DNA of 64,000 nt from Sediminicola sp037203765 (lineage in GTDB: Bacteria > Bacteroidota > Bacteroidia > Flavobacteriales > Flavobacteriaceae). Of the stretch, positions 7,813 through 16,352 are shown in pieces (within the stretch, counting starts at the first letter, position 1; each line of letters opens with the position of its first letter). The stretch lies in NCBI RefSeq assembly GCF_037203765.1, contig NZ_JBBCAS010000003.1, positions 1 to 64,000 on the forward strand. Reading direction: 5' to 3'. The notes below the pieces were generated by a model. That model did no database searches. It was not told the DNA's origin and saw nothing but the letters and a program-made list of their open reading frames with translations. Both the position numbers and the translations under genes were made by a program.

Positions 7813-9099
7813 ATGTCAGTTTTAGAAATATTAACTTCTGAGGACGCCATAGCATTGGAGAATGAATACGGAGCCCATAATTACCATCCATTACCTGTAG
7901 TTTTGAGCAGGGGTGAAGGTGTATACGTATGGGATGTTGAGGGTAAGAAATATTATGATTTCCTCTCGGCTTATTCAGCAGTAAACCAAGGTCACTGCCA
8001 TCCTAAAATCGTAGGTGCGATGGTAAACCAGGCACAAACATTAACATTGACGTCCAGGGCATTTTATAATGATATGCTCGGAAAATTCGAGAAATACGCG
8101 TCCGAAACTTTTGGATTCGATAAGTTATTACCGATGAACACAGGGGCGGAAGCAGTAGAGACCGCTTTGAAAATCTGTAGGAAATGGGCATACGAGAAAA
8201 AGGGTATTCATGAAAATGAAGCTGAAATAATTGTATGTAAGAACAATTTCCACGGGCGCACCACAACAATCATTTCTTTTTCCAATGATGAAGTGGCCAG
8301 AAAGAATTTTGGACCTTACACGCAGGGCTTTATCAAAATAGAGTACGATAACCTACAAGAATTGGAGGCGACGCTAAAAAGCAATAAGAATATAGCAGGA
8401 TTCCTCGTAGAGCCCATCCAGGGGGAAGCTGGGGTTTTTGTCCCTTCTGAAGGTTATCTTGCCAAGGCAAAGGCCTTATGTGAAGAACACAATGTTCTTT
8501 TTATTGCCGATGAAGTACAGACAGGAATTGCAAGGACAGGAAGGTTGTTGGCCACCTGCGGCAACTGTAGTTGTACGGATAAGCATTGCAGTGGAACGCC
8601 GGAAGTAAAACCGGATATATTAATTTTGGGAAAAGCACTTTCCGGAGGGGCTTACCCTGTTTCCGGAGTTTTGGCAAATGACAATATCATGGGGGTAATC
8701 AGACCTGGAAACCACGGAAGCACATTTGGTGGTAACCCTGTGGCGGCAGCGGTAGGAATTGCTGCGTTGGAAGTTGTCAAAGAAGAAAATCTGGCCCAGA
8801 ATGCCTTTGATTTGGGAGTGTTGTTCCGCGAGGAAATGAACAAATTTATTCCAAACTGCTCTTTGGTCAATGCTGTAAGGGGTAAAGGCCTATTAAATGC
8901 TATTTTGATCAACGATACGGAAGAAAGTACCACTGCTTGGGATATTTGTATGGCCCTAAAGGAAAATGGACTGCTAGCAAAACCGACCCATGGTAACATC
9001 ATTCGTTTTGCACCACCTTTGGTTATGAACAGGGAACAGTTGTTGGATTGTGTATCCATTATAACCAGAACCTTGGAAGATTTTGAAAGTAAATTATAG
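7813..9099 (+). CDS. rocD: Ornithine--oxo-acid aminotransferase
   Basis: PLP-dependent class III aminotransferase, 428 residues, converting ornithine and 2-oxoglutarate to glutamate semialdehyde and glutamate in arginine and proline metabolism. The Schiff-base lysine is K274 in ILGKALSGG. Other family marks are NTGAEAVETALK (cofactor phosphate), NFHGRTT, EPIQGEAGV and ADEVQTG, plus GNHGSTFGGNP near the C-terminus. A cysteine cluster CX2CXCX4C (C249, C252, C254, C259) is inserted between ADEVQTGIARTGRL and the active-site lysine; I believe flavobacterial homologues share it. The gene stands alone, closed by a hairpin terminator at 9118-9148. Confidence 0.93.
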   Translation: MSVLEILTSEDAIALENEYGAHNYHPLPVVLSRGEGVYVWDVEGKKYYDFLSAYSAVNQGHCHPKIVGAMVNQAQTLTLTSRAFYNDMLGKFEKYASETFGFDKLLPMNTGAEAVETALKICRKWAYEKKGIHENEAEIIVCKNNFHGRTTTIISFSNDEVARKNFGPYTQGFIKIEYDNLQELEATLKSNKNIAGFLVEPIQGEAGVFVPSEGYLAKAKALCEEHNVLFIADEVQTGIARTGRLLATCGNCSCTDKHCSGTPEVKPDILILGKALSGGAYPVSGVLANDNIMGVIRPGNHGSTFGGNPVAAAVGIAALEVVKEENLAQNAFDLGVLFREEMNKFIPNCSLVNAVRGKGLLNAILINDTEESTTAWDICMALKENGLLAKPTHGNIIRFAPPLVMNREQLLDCVSIITRTLEDFESKL

Positions 9100-9117
9100 T
9101 CTTTAAGATAAATTAAA

Positions 9118-9148
9118 AGCCGCTATCCCAAAAGATAGCGGCTTTTTT
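9118..9148 (+). terminator. Terminator downstream of rocD
   Basis: A perfect 10-base stem (AGCCGCTATC at 9118-9127 with its complement at 9134-9143) and a T-run to 9148, 18 bases after the rocD stop. The A-run before the stem means it may also stop transcription from the convergent gene at 9184. Confidence 0.85.
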
Positions 9149-9183
9149 GTGTTCATACCCAACTTTGAGCGTTGTAAAGGGGC

Positions 9184-10536
9184 CTAAAAATTTTCAGAAA
9201 CATCTTTGGACCGCGCTCTTCGCAATTGCCTTTGTATTTTTTTAATGGCAGATTCAATGGATTTTTCGGGTTCTATAATATTATATTCACCCCAAAAATC
9301 AGGATCTGAAAAACCACTGGCCTCATCGCTCAATATAATGCGTGACTTCATTTTTTCCCTGGCTTTTAAATTGGCCTTCTCCGTATTTATTTCCCAATCG
9401 GTCACCGCCATTTCGGCCGTCATGCTGTATACGGAATTGAAAAATCGGTCATCCCAGTTGATTTTAAACTCCAACAATACATTACTGTATCCATAGTACC
9501 ATCTACCGTCTTTTTCTCTATAATCTACCCTATAGGCTACATCTGTGGGCCAAACATTGGCATTTGCAGGTTTCTTTCGTACAAATAGTCTGGATGCCTG
9601 GGCAACATCGGTAATGTTTAAGGAGTATATGGCACTGGTCAGTACTTTCTTATCTGAATCTATATAGAGTTTTCCTCTGTATAAAGGCTCGTTGATATAA
9701 TTGTGTTGTTGAAAATTTACCACATAGATCAGTCGGTCATTGACCCTGGTGGACTGGTCGAAGCTAAAGGCATATTTTGATATGTCCTCATCGGTAAATA
9801 TAAATTCTGGATATTTCATAATATCCACGTAAAGCGTGTTGAACGGGCCTCCTTCCAATTTGAGGGCCACGGTGTCCAATTTGCTGTAATCTGTGCTCTT
9901 GCGTGCTTTGTACAGTTGTACGGCATCTCTTTTTGGGGTGCCATATGGTGCTTTGTAAATAGTGACCACTGCTTCAGAAAGGGATACGTTTTTTCTCCTT
10001 TTTTTTATGGTCTCCCTATAAAAGGCTGTCATAATGGTGGGGTCCTTAAAATAATTCTCTCCTTTTTTGGCCAAAGTTTCCCGGACAAGACCTTCAGCAC
10101 TTTTGGGCACCGTTAGGTTTACCTCGGTAAGTTCGATACTGGCCATGTCCAGCGTGATTTCATTTTTTTCTGACCTAAGGTCGGTCAATGGCACCACCTT
10201 CGTCTTATAGCCCAAAAAAGAAATGCTGATATTGCCTTCAGCGGTAGTTTTTGGAATTTTCAATGAGAACATTCCTTCCGTATTGGTAACGGTACTGATA
10301 TTGGTCCCTTCTAAGGTCAAGGTGGCAAAGACCAGTGGCTTTCTAGAATCGCTATCCAAGACCTCCCCGCTGTAGGTGTTGTAATTAACGTCTTGCAGGA
10401 CTTCTTGGTAATAGGGGTGGGCAAAGGAGCTTGCGTGAGTTCCTAGGGAAAGCAAAACTACGATTGCCAGGATCAGGTAATTTCTTGGAAATATGAGTTT
10501 ATGGCATAACATGATAGCAAATTTTTTTAGAAGCAA
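9184..10536 (-). CDS. Carboxypeptidase-like regulatory domain surface protein
   Basis: A 450-residue exported protein. After an N-terminal hydrophobic signal (LILAIVVLLSLGTHASSFA) comes a carboxypeptidase-D regulatory-like beta-sandwich at about residues 52-135 (YSGEVLDSDSRKPLVFATL, then TVTNTEGMFSLKIP and ISFLGYKTKVV). The remainder resembles the periplasmic middle part of DUF5686-type proteins, ending in a basic helix (IKKIQRQLRRARSK). The start is uncertain: the ATG at 10512 (MLCHKLIF) would also leave a complete signal. No TonB-dependent receptor plug or barrel is fused. The role is unknown; cell-envelope anchoring or glycan binding is only a guess. Confidence 0.7.
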   Translation of the reverse strand: MLLKKFAIMLCHKLIFPRNYLILAIVVLLSLGTHASSFAHPYYQEVLQDVNYNTYSGEVLDSDSRKPLVFATLTLEGTNISTVTNTEGMFSLKIPKTTAEGNISISFLGYKTKVVPLTDLRSEKNEITLDMASIELTEVNLTVPKSAEGLVRETLAKKGENYFKDPTIMTAFYRETIKKRRKNVSLSEAVVTIYKAPYGTPKRDAVQLYKARKSTDYSKLDTVALKLEGGPFNTLYVDIMKYPEFIFTDEDISKYAFSFDQSTRVNDRLIYVVNFQQHNYINEPLYRGKLYIDSDKKVLTSAIYSLNITDVAQASRLFVRKKPANANVWPTDVAYRVDYREKDGRWYYGYSNVLLEFKINWDDRFFNSVYSMTAEMAVTDWEINTEKANLKAREKMKSRIILSDEASGFSDPDFWGEYNIIEPEKSIESAIKKIQRQLRRARSKDVSENF

Positions 10537-10708
10537 AACCCCTCCTGATAAGGAGTAGTATACTTACTCTAAGTTAACGAAAAATGACCAGTTTTGCTAT
10601 TAATTATGCTGATTTCTATGTGTATATAGACTATAGTGGATAAATTTTACCATTCGTTAAGATCAGTGCCTTAGTGGTGGCCTATTTAGTGATACCATGT
10701 GTTCATCA

Positions 10709-11275
10709 TTAATGTCTGCGCATTCTTTTTGGGCCATACCACAACCAAAATCCGGTCGTTGTAAAAATGAACAAGGCTATGCCCATCACGGTGGTATAAA
10801 ACAATTTGAACTGTCCGTGTTCGGTTTCAAAATAATAGTCGAGCAAAGAACCATCATGCATCTTTTCAATATAATCCCCTCGCCGTTTTTCGATCAGTAG
10901 CAATTTTCCGGTTGCGCCATCCAATTGAATGCCCCAAAAATCGTCTTCAAAGGTAAATTTGATGATCCCTTTGTCATTCCTAACCTCCATTCGGTCAACT
11001 TTGACATTGGCTCTCGGGGAAATTGAATCGCGATAGATCTTTAATGCTTCGCGGTTCAGTTCATCCAAAGGTTTCCAGTCGGCCAAATTGGTTGAAACAC
11101 CTTTTTGCGTCTCCGCCAATATATAACCGCCACTATTTTTTTTCCATCCCAATAATAATCCGGATATGGATATGATAAAGAAGAAAGAAAATAGTAAAGC
11201 ACCCATGGTCCGGTGCACCTTTCTAAATATTCGTAATATCTGGGCTTGTTTCTGTCTTTTTGTAGGGTTGGACAT
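10709..11275 (-). CDS. PepSY-associated transmembrane protein
   Basis: A 188-residue inner-membrane protein with an N-terminal helix (MGALLFSFFFIISISGLLLG), a periplasmic PepSY-like domain (IKFTFEDDFWGIQLDGATGK and on to LLLIEKRRGDYI) and a C-terminal helix (FYTTVMGIALFIFTTTGFWL). The RKVHRTMGALL start and GFWLWYGPKR end are typical of PepSY-TM proteins, which often accompany iron-siderophore uptake or cytochrome systems. No such partner is adjacent here, so the substrate is unknown. It lies 44 bases after the M14 peptidase start and could be transcribed independently. Confidence 0.78.
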   Translation of the reverse strand: MSNPTKRQKQAQILRIFRKVHRTMGALLFSFFFIISISGLLLGWKKNSGGYILAETQKGVSTNLADWKPLDELNREALKIYRDSISPRANVKVDRMEVRNDKGIIKFTFEDDFWGIQLDGATGKLLLIEKRRGDYIEKMHDGSLLDYYFETEHGQFKLFYTTVMGIALFIFTTTGFWLWYGPKRMRRH

Positions 11276-11319
11276 GTAGCGAATTGAAAAATTAGCGAAA
11301 GGGCTTTAGAAAAAGTGCC

Positions 11320-13767
11320 TTAATTGACCATGAACAGGGCGTTTACAAAAAAGAGCTTTCCATTTTCCCAAAAACCTCTGAACAAAGGATTGTCTACCAT
11401 ATAGATCACCTGGCCTCTTCCATAGTTTTCAGCACCGAAAATTAATGTCTTTCCAATTTTTTTCTGTGCTTCACTACCGGCAAACCCTGCCACCGGCATG
11501 GTATCATTATCCAAGTATACTGCTGTGCCATTTTCCAGGTATTCGTAAGCATCATCGCCTAATTTCAAAGAAAAATAGGTGTCTTTATAACCATATGCCA
11601 AAGGGTGTGTGGTATCTACCTTGGTCTTGAAGATGGCGCCGGTAATGGCATTTTTAATGCCCTCCCTTTCAGAGATATCATAAGATTCCATAATTAGGGT
11701 CGTGTCTTTCTTTATTTCCCTGGCTTTGATGCCAAAACCCTTTTCACCATCGATACCATTAATGGCACCGCCCATGGCAATTAGTTTTCCGCCATTTTTG
11801 ACCCATTCTTTTAATCGCTGCATTTGATCCTCATCAATGGAGCTTCCATACCACCCATCGGGGAGCACAAGTACATCATATTTGGACAGGTCCACCTGTT
11901 TCCAATATTCACTGTCCAAAATGCTCACCGGATAGTTGAGCTGCTGCTCAAAAAAGTGCCAAATTTCCCCAAATTGAAGCGTACTGGTAGGTTCCCCGGA
12001 GAGCACTGCTATTTTTGTGTCAGAAATCATCTGCACGGAAGAGGAACCAAAATCTTTTCCACTGTCCACAAATCCCGTGGCCGTGGCCCTTATATGCTTG
12101 TTGTTCCTTTTGGCCGACGCTTTCAAAATGTCTAGAAAACCATTCTTGTTTTTGTTGTCGGCACTGGTAATGATCAAACTTCCTCTTTCGTATTTTTCTC
12201 CATGTATTGTAAACGGTTTTTCTGTGTACCGGACACGGATACCTTCTTTTAATAGTTCTGCCAGAAAGCGTGCATCGTCCATACTGTTCCAGTCAGTAAT
12301 ATATGCGTAGGCATTCCTGTCAATTTCTAAGGTCAATTCGTTGTCCGTGGAAGGTTTCCCACTCCCCACCAAACTTTCGGAGGCAAGGGCATCCAGTCCG
12401 TAAGCATAAGGCAGGGACCAAGCGGTGATATCATAGGTAAGGGAGTCACTCAATTGGGCATTGGGTTCAAATAATACTTTAACCAATGTTCCCTTGGTTT
12501 GGTTTGTACTTACGACCAGGCTATTGGCGGTGGTTTTGGTACTGCCCGACTTTCCCGAGGAATAATCATATCCTTTTGCGGTGGCGCCACTTCCTGTGCT
12601 GTATGCAATCTGATGCTGGTCCAAAAGTGCGGTAAGTGCATTTATTTTATCTCGGTCCCCATTGAGAATGTAACTCTTGTACTTGAAGTTTTTTGGTTGG
12701 TAAAATTTCTTGAACTCCTCATTTAATTTTTGGGCATTTCCTGCCGCTACTTCAACCGTGGATATCCCGGTTGTAAAATGGTGCTCTATTCTGTCCTTTA
12801 AGGTGAGGGTATCCCCAATGGCAGTAATTATGCCCAGACCTGCACGGCCACTACCGCCTTGTTCATAGGTCATTCCAATAGATCCATTGTACATAGGGTA
12901 AGTGTCTCCATAGCTTGGATACAATAGGTCAAAAACTTCCTTGGTAAAGTAGAACCAACCTTTGGCATCGAAATATTTTGCATGGTTTTTACCAATGGTC
13001 ACCTGAAAATCGCGTTGGAAATCCGTGATTACCTCATGGTAGGGCTCTGAAGCCGGGGCAAAATAATATGGGTTGTTGACCCCTTGTTCATGAAAATCGA
13101 CATGGACGTGAGGTAGCCATTGATTGTACATTTTCAAACGCTGTTGGCTTTCCACCTGGGTGAGCCAGGCCCAATCGCGGTTAAGATCGAACATATAATG
13201 GTTGGCGCGTCCACTCAGCCAACCTTCATGGTGTTCCTTGCTATTCGGGTCCACATTGTTCGGGGTATTTTTGTTTTCATTGTACCAGTTTACATATCGG
13301 TCACGTCCATCTGGATTGATACAGGGATCCATGATGACCACCGTATTTTCCAAATATTCCGTTTTATTGGTCAAGAGCTCAAAGATAGTCTGCATGGAAG
13401 CTTCTGTACTCACACTTTCATTGCCGTGAACATTATAGCTCAGCCAAACGATGGCTTTTGAGGCCTCTCCGCTGCCGGAGGTGCTTTTCAAGTGCTCTTT
13501 TCTGATGCTTTCCAAATTATTTATATTGTCGGCCGAGGATACATAGGCCAATAGCAAAGGTCTGCGCTCATTGGTTTTTCCGTAGGTGGTTAACTGTACC
13601 CGATCCGAAGCCACATCGGCCAAATATTCGTAGTAGTCCACTACTTCGTGATGGCGGGTAAATTGTGTGCCCAGTTCATAACCTAAAAATTCCGAGGGTG
13701 ATTTGATTTCCTGGGAAATTGCAAAAAAAGAAAAGAAAAAATAGGCGGCGAGTAATATTTGCTTCAT
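11320..13767 (-). CDS. Secreted M14 family zinc carboxypeptidase with C-terminal glutaminase-like domain
   Basis: An 815-residue exported metallopeptidase. After the signal peptide (MKQILLAAYFFFSFFAISQ) the M14 domain spans about residues 25-370: zinc ligands HGNES (HxxE) and the distal histidine in HVHVDFHEQG, with a substrate-binding region DPCINPDGRDRYVNW. The probable catalytic glutamate lies in MTYEQGGSGRAG. Further on, KIAVLSGEPTSTLQFGEIWH and YDVLVLPDGWYG followed by LKEWVKNGGKLIAMGG look like a class I glutamine amidotransferase-like fold, without an obvious catalytic Cys-His-Glu triad. It is expected to trim peptides outside the cytoplasm. It is divergent from bshC. Confidence 0.85.
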   Translation of the reverse strand: MKQILLAAYFFFSFFAISQEIKSPSEFLGYELGTQFTRHHEVVDYYEYLADVASDRVQLTTYGKTNERRPLLLAYVSSADNINNLESIRKEHLKSTSGSGEASKAIVWLSYNVHGNESVSTEASMQTIFELLTNKTEYLENTVVIMDPCINPDGRDRYVNWYNENKNTPNNVDPNSKEHHEGWLSGRANHYMFDLNRDWAWLTQVESQQRLKMYNQWLPHVHVDFHEQGVNNPYYFAPASEPYHEVITDFQRDFQVTIGKNHAKYFDAKGWFYFTKEVFDLLYPSYGDTYPMYNGSIGMTYEQGGSGRAGLGIITAIGDTLTLKDRIEHHFTTGISTVEVAAGNAQKLNEEFKKFYQPKNFKYKSYILNGDRDKINALTALLDQHQIAYSTGSGATAKGYDYSSGKSGSTKTTANSLVVSTNQTKGTLVKVLFEPNAQLSDSLTYDITAWSLPYAYGLDALASESLVGSGKPSTDNELTLEIDRNAYAYITDWNSMDDARFLAELLKEGIRVRYTEKPFTIHGEKYERGSLIITSADNKNKNGFLDILKASAKRNNKHIRATATGFVDSGKDFGSSSVQMISDTKIAVLSGEPTSTLQFGEIWHFFEQQLNYPVSILDSEYWKQVDLSKYDVLVLPDGWYGSSIDEDQMQRLKEWVKNGGKLIAMGGAINGIDGEKGFGIKAREIKKDTTLIMESYDISEREGIKNAITGAIFKTKVDTTHPLAYGYKDTYFSLKLGDDAYEYLENGTAVYLDNDTMPVAGFAGSEAQKKIGKTLIFGAENYGRGQVIYMVDNPLFRGFWENGKLFFVNALFMVN

Positions 13768-13894
13768 AGTGGGCAGTGTGGTTTGTTATTTTTCAAATCT
13801 AACAATAACTCTACGAATTGTAAACATCTTAACGTATTTTTAGGAACTCAAAATTTCAATAATTTTAACTTTACCCAGATTTTAAGCTGCCTCT

Positions 13895-15502
13895 ATGAAA
13901 AGCGACTGCATACCCTTTAAAACAACAGGTTATTTTTCCAATTTGATATGTGATTACTTGGATGAAAGGAAAAGCCTTAAGCCGTTTTACCATAGATTTT
14001 CCAAGCTAGTTAATTTCAAGGAACAATTACTGGAAAAGCAGGCCAATTTCCCAATGGAAAATAGGGTAGTCCTTCATCGGGCAATGAAACGGCAATATAC
14101 CAATACAAATATTTCAAGATCTACAGAACTGCATCTTGAACTATTGAAGGACCAATCTACCTTCACGGTAGTAACTGGCCATCAATTGAACCTTTTTACG
14201 GGCCCCCTGTATTTCTTGTACAAGATTATTTCGACCATTAATTTGACCCAGCAGTTAAAGGAGGTTTATCCCAACTATAATTTTGTGCCGGTGTATTGGA
14301 TGGCCACAGAGGATCATGATTTTGAAGAAATCAATTACTTCAACTTTAAAGGGAAAAAGTTACAATGGAACAAAACAGCCTCTGGGGCTGTAGGTCACCT
14401 GAACACAAAGGGGCTGGAGAATGTTTATGAAATGTTGTCCATGGAAATAGGTATGGGCAAAAATGCAGAGGAATTGAAAATGTTGTTCAAAAAGGCATAT
14501 TTGGAACACGACAATCTAACCGATGCCACCCGATTTTTGGCCAATGAACTATTTGGACAGTACGGGTTGGTCATTGTAGATGGTGATGACAGCGAGCTGA
14601 AAAAATTATTGGTGCCCTATGCCAAAAAGGACATCCTTGAAAATGCCGCTTTTAAGTCGGTTACGGATACCGCCCAAAAGTTGGAACAGTTATCGGAAAA
14701 CTACGGTATTCAGGTAAACCCCAGGGAAATCAATTATTTTTATTTGAAGGACGGACTACGGGAACGTATTATTGAAAAAGACGGTTCGTATCACATCCAT
14801 GATACCGATTTGCATTTTACCGAAAAGGAACTAATGGAGGAGCTTGACAAGCATCCAGAACGATTTTCTCCCAATGTAATTTCAAGGCCATTGTACCAGG
14901 AAGTCATTTTGCCAAACCTTTGCTATATAGGCGGAGGGGGAGAACTGGCCTATTGGTTGGAATTAAAAACCTCCTTTGAAACAATGGGCGTCACCTTCCC
15001 GATCTTGCTTTTAAGGAATTCGGCATTGGTCATTACCAAGAAACAGGATGAAAAACTACACAGACTTGATCTGGACATTAGTGACCTATTTTTAAAGCAA
15101 AGCAGTTTTATCAACAAAAAGATCAGGTCCATATCCAATATTGATATCGATTTTTCTCCTCAAAAACAGCACCTTGAAGAACAGTTCAAAGGATTGTATG
15201 AATTGGCTGAGCAGACTGATAAATCTTTTTTGGGTGCGGTCAAGGCACAGGAGGTAAAACAGATCAAAGGGTTGGAGAACTTGGAAAAACGCTTATTGAA
15301 AGCCCAAAAGCGCAAGTTGAAGGATCATGTGGTGCGCATGACGGAAATTCAAAATGAACTCTTTCCCAATAAATCCCTTCAAGAACGAAATTTGAATTTT
15401 TCGGAACTTTACTTGGAATATGGGAATGAATTGATTCCTAACCTGATGACAGTCCTAAAACCACTATCAGGTGAGTTTACCATATTGACCATGGATAACT
15501 AG
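13895..15502 (+). CDS. bshC: Bacillithiol biosynthesis cysteine-adding enzyme BshC
   Basis: A 535-residue cytoplasmic enzyme assigned to the last step of bacillithiol synthesis, adding cysteine to GlcN-malate. Diagnostic segments are VVTGHQLNLFTGPLYFLYKI, the YWMATEDHDFEEIN motif, and LCYIGGGGELAYWLELK in the middle. A helical coiled-coil arm covers about residues 380-490 (LEEQFKGLYELAEQ, LENLEKRLLKAQKRKL), as in known BshC structures. Length matches the family. bshA and bshB are not in the window, so they must lie elsewhere. The gene is single and divergent from the M14 peptidase. Confidence 0.93.
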   Translation: MKSDCIPFKTTGYFSNLICDYLDERKSLKPFYHRFSKLVNFKEQLLEKQANFPMENRVVLHRAMKRQYTNTNISRSTELHLELLKDQSTFTVVTGHQLNLFTGPLYFLYKIISTINLTQQLKEVYPNYNFVPVYWMATEDHDFEEINYFNFKGKKLQWNKTASGAVGHLNTKGLENVYEMLSMEIGMGKNAEELKMLFKKAYLEHDNLTDATRFLANELFGQYGLVIVDGDDSELKKLLVPYAKKDILENAAFKSVTDTAQKLEQLSENYGIQVNPREINYFYLKDGLRERIIEKDGSYHIHDTDLHFTEKELMEELDKHPERFSPNVISRPLYQEVILPNLCYIGGGGELAYWLELKTSFETMGVTFPILLLRNSALVITKKQDEKLHRLDLDISDLFLKQSSFINKKIRSISNIDIDFSPQKQHLEEQFKGLYELAEQTDKSFLGAVKAQEVKQIKGLENLEKRLLKAQKRKLKDHVVRMTEIQNELFPNKSLQERNLNFSELYLEYGNELIPNLMTVLKPLSGEFTILTMDN

Positions 15503-15540
15503 TGCTGGGGCATACCAAACAGTTAGTTGCAGATGTTGGT

Positions 15541-16086
15541 TTAAGGCACCAAAAAATCACCTTCCCAATCAGTTTTGTTCTTGGAATATCGGACCCTGAT
15601 ATGGTTGGGCCGTTTGAGCTTTAGGTATTCAATTTTAAAAGGATGGATTTCCACAATACAGAAATGATCCTCATCCTTCAAATATTCAATGACGTCTGGA
15701 TCTTTTATTTCCTTACCAGGGGCCTCTGAGGTAGTATAATCCTTTCTTGAAGCTTCGGGAATAGAATCCCACAAAAGTTTTTTACTCTTGATATCATTGT
15801 TCACCACGGCCAATCCTTCTATTCTAATTTGCATCAGTTTTTCAGGATGGTAGAAAAGAAGGCTCACCTTTTGGTTCTCTTTTATGTGGACGACCTTTTT
15901 GGAACGCTTATCGGTAAAAAATGTAAGCATCAGGTCTTCAGTGGCCTTGCGCAGTACAATGGTCCTTAGTCTGGCAATGTTGTCCAATCCTACGGTGGCC
16001 AAGGTACAGTATCGAAAAGGATGCCCTTTGTCAGATGCCCCTTTTTTCAATTCTTCCTTCAGCTCGTTAAAAAATGTTGCTTTCAT
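15541..16086 (-). CDS. Pyridoxamine 5'-phosphate oxidase family flavoprotein
   Basis: A 181-residue FMN-binding split-barrel protein. The N-terminal CTLATVGLDNIARLRTIVLR and FFTDKRSKKVVHIKENQKVS segments contain the phosphate-binding Arg, Thr and Lys residues of PNPOx-like folds. The YHPEKLMQIRIEGLA strand and a C-terminal HPFKIEYLKLKRPNHIRVRY follow. It lacks clear PdxH length and C-terminal motifs, so it belongs to the general Pyridox_oxase family rather than being assigned as PdxH; the substrate is unknown. The stop lies 38 bases from the convergent bshC stop. Confidence 0.8.
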   Translation of the reverse strand: MKATFFNELKEELKKGASDKGHPFRYCTLATVGLDNIARLRTIVLRKATEDLMLTFFTDKRSKKVVHIKENQKVSLLFYHPEKLMQIRIEGLAVVNNDIKSKKLLWDSIPEASRKDYTTSEAPGKEIKDPDVIEYLKDEDHFCIVEIHPFKIEYLKLKRPNHIRVRYSKNKTDWEGDFLVP

Positions 16087-16214
16087 ATTTCAGCCATTTT
16101 CTAAGTTAAAGGTAAAAAATAAAAAAACATGGTAGGGTTTTTTGTTTATAAGTTGTTTAAGGTATAGACAGTGCAAGTAGTATAGGTTTAAAATAATAGT
16201 AGTTAGGTTAGTTT

Positions 16215-16270
16215 TCCCGAGTTACATCGGGATCGATTTGAAAGCTCGGTGTGGTTACCGAGCTTTTTTT
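16215..16270 (+). terminator. Orphan tandem hairpins ending in a terminator
   Basis: Two hairpins stand in series on the plus strand: TCCCGA (16215-16220) pairs with TCGGGA (16227-16232), then AGCTCGGT (16243-16250) pairs with ACCGAGCT (16257-16264) and is followed by a T-run to 16270. No plus-strand gene lies between the divergent PNPOx start (16086) and here, and the decarboxylase begins 82 bases downstream. The structure therefore ends either a small RNA or a prematurely terminated leader. Confidence 0.7.
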
Positions 16271-16326
16271 ATTGGGATAGTAGGAAATCAGCGGTGTTCT
16301 GTCATTAAAAAAGTGGATCAAAATAC

Positions 16327-16334
16327 TACCTTTG
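16327..16334 (+). promoter_or_regulatory. -7 promoter element for the PLP decarboxylase (TACCTTTG)
   Basis: Exact TAnnTTTG match, 18 bases before the ATG at 16353 and downstream of the 16270 terminator, so the decarboxylase can be transcribed independently of the upstream hairpins. Confidence 0.5.
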
Positions 16335-16352
16335 CCAAAAGAAAAAGACCAA

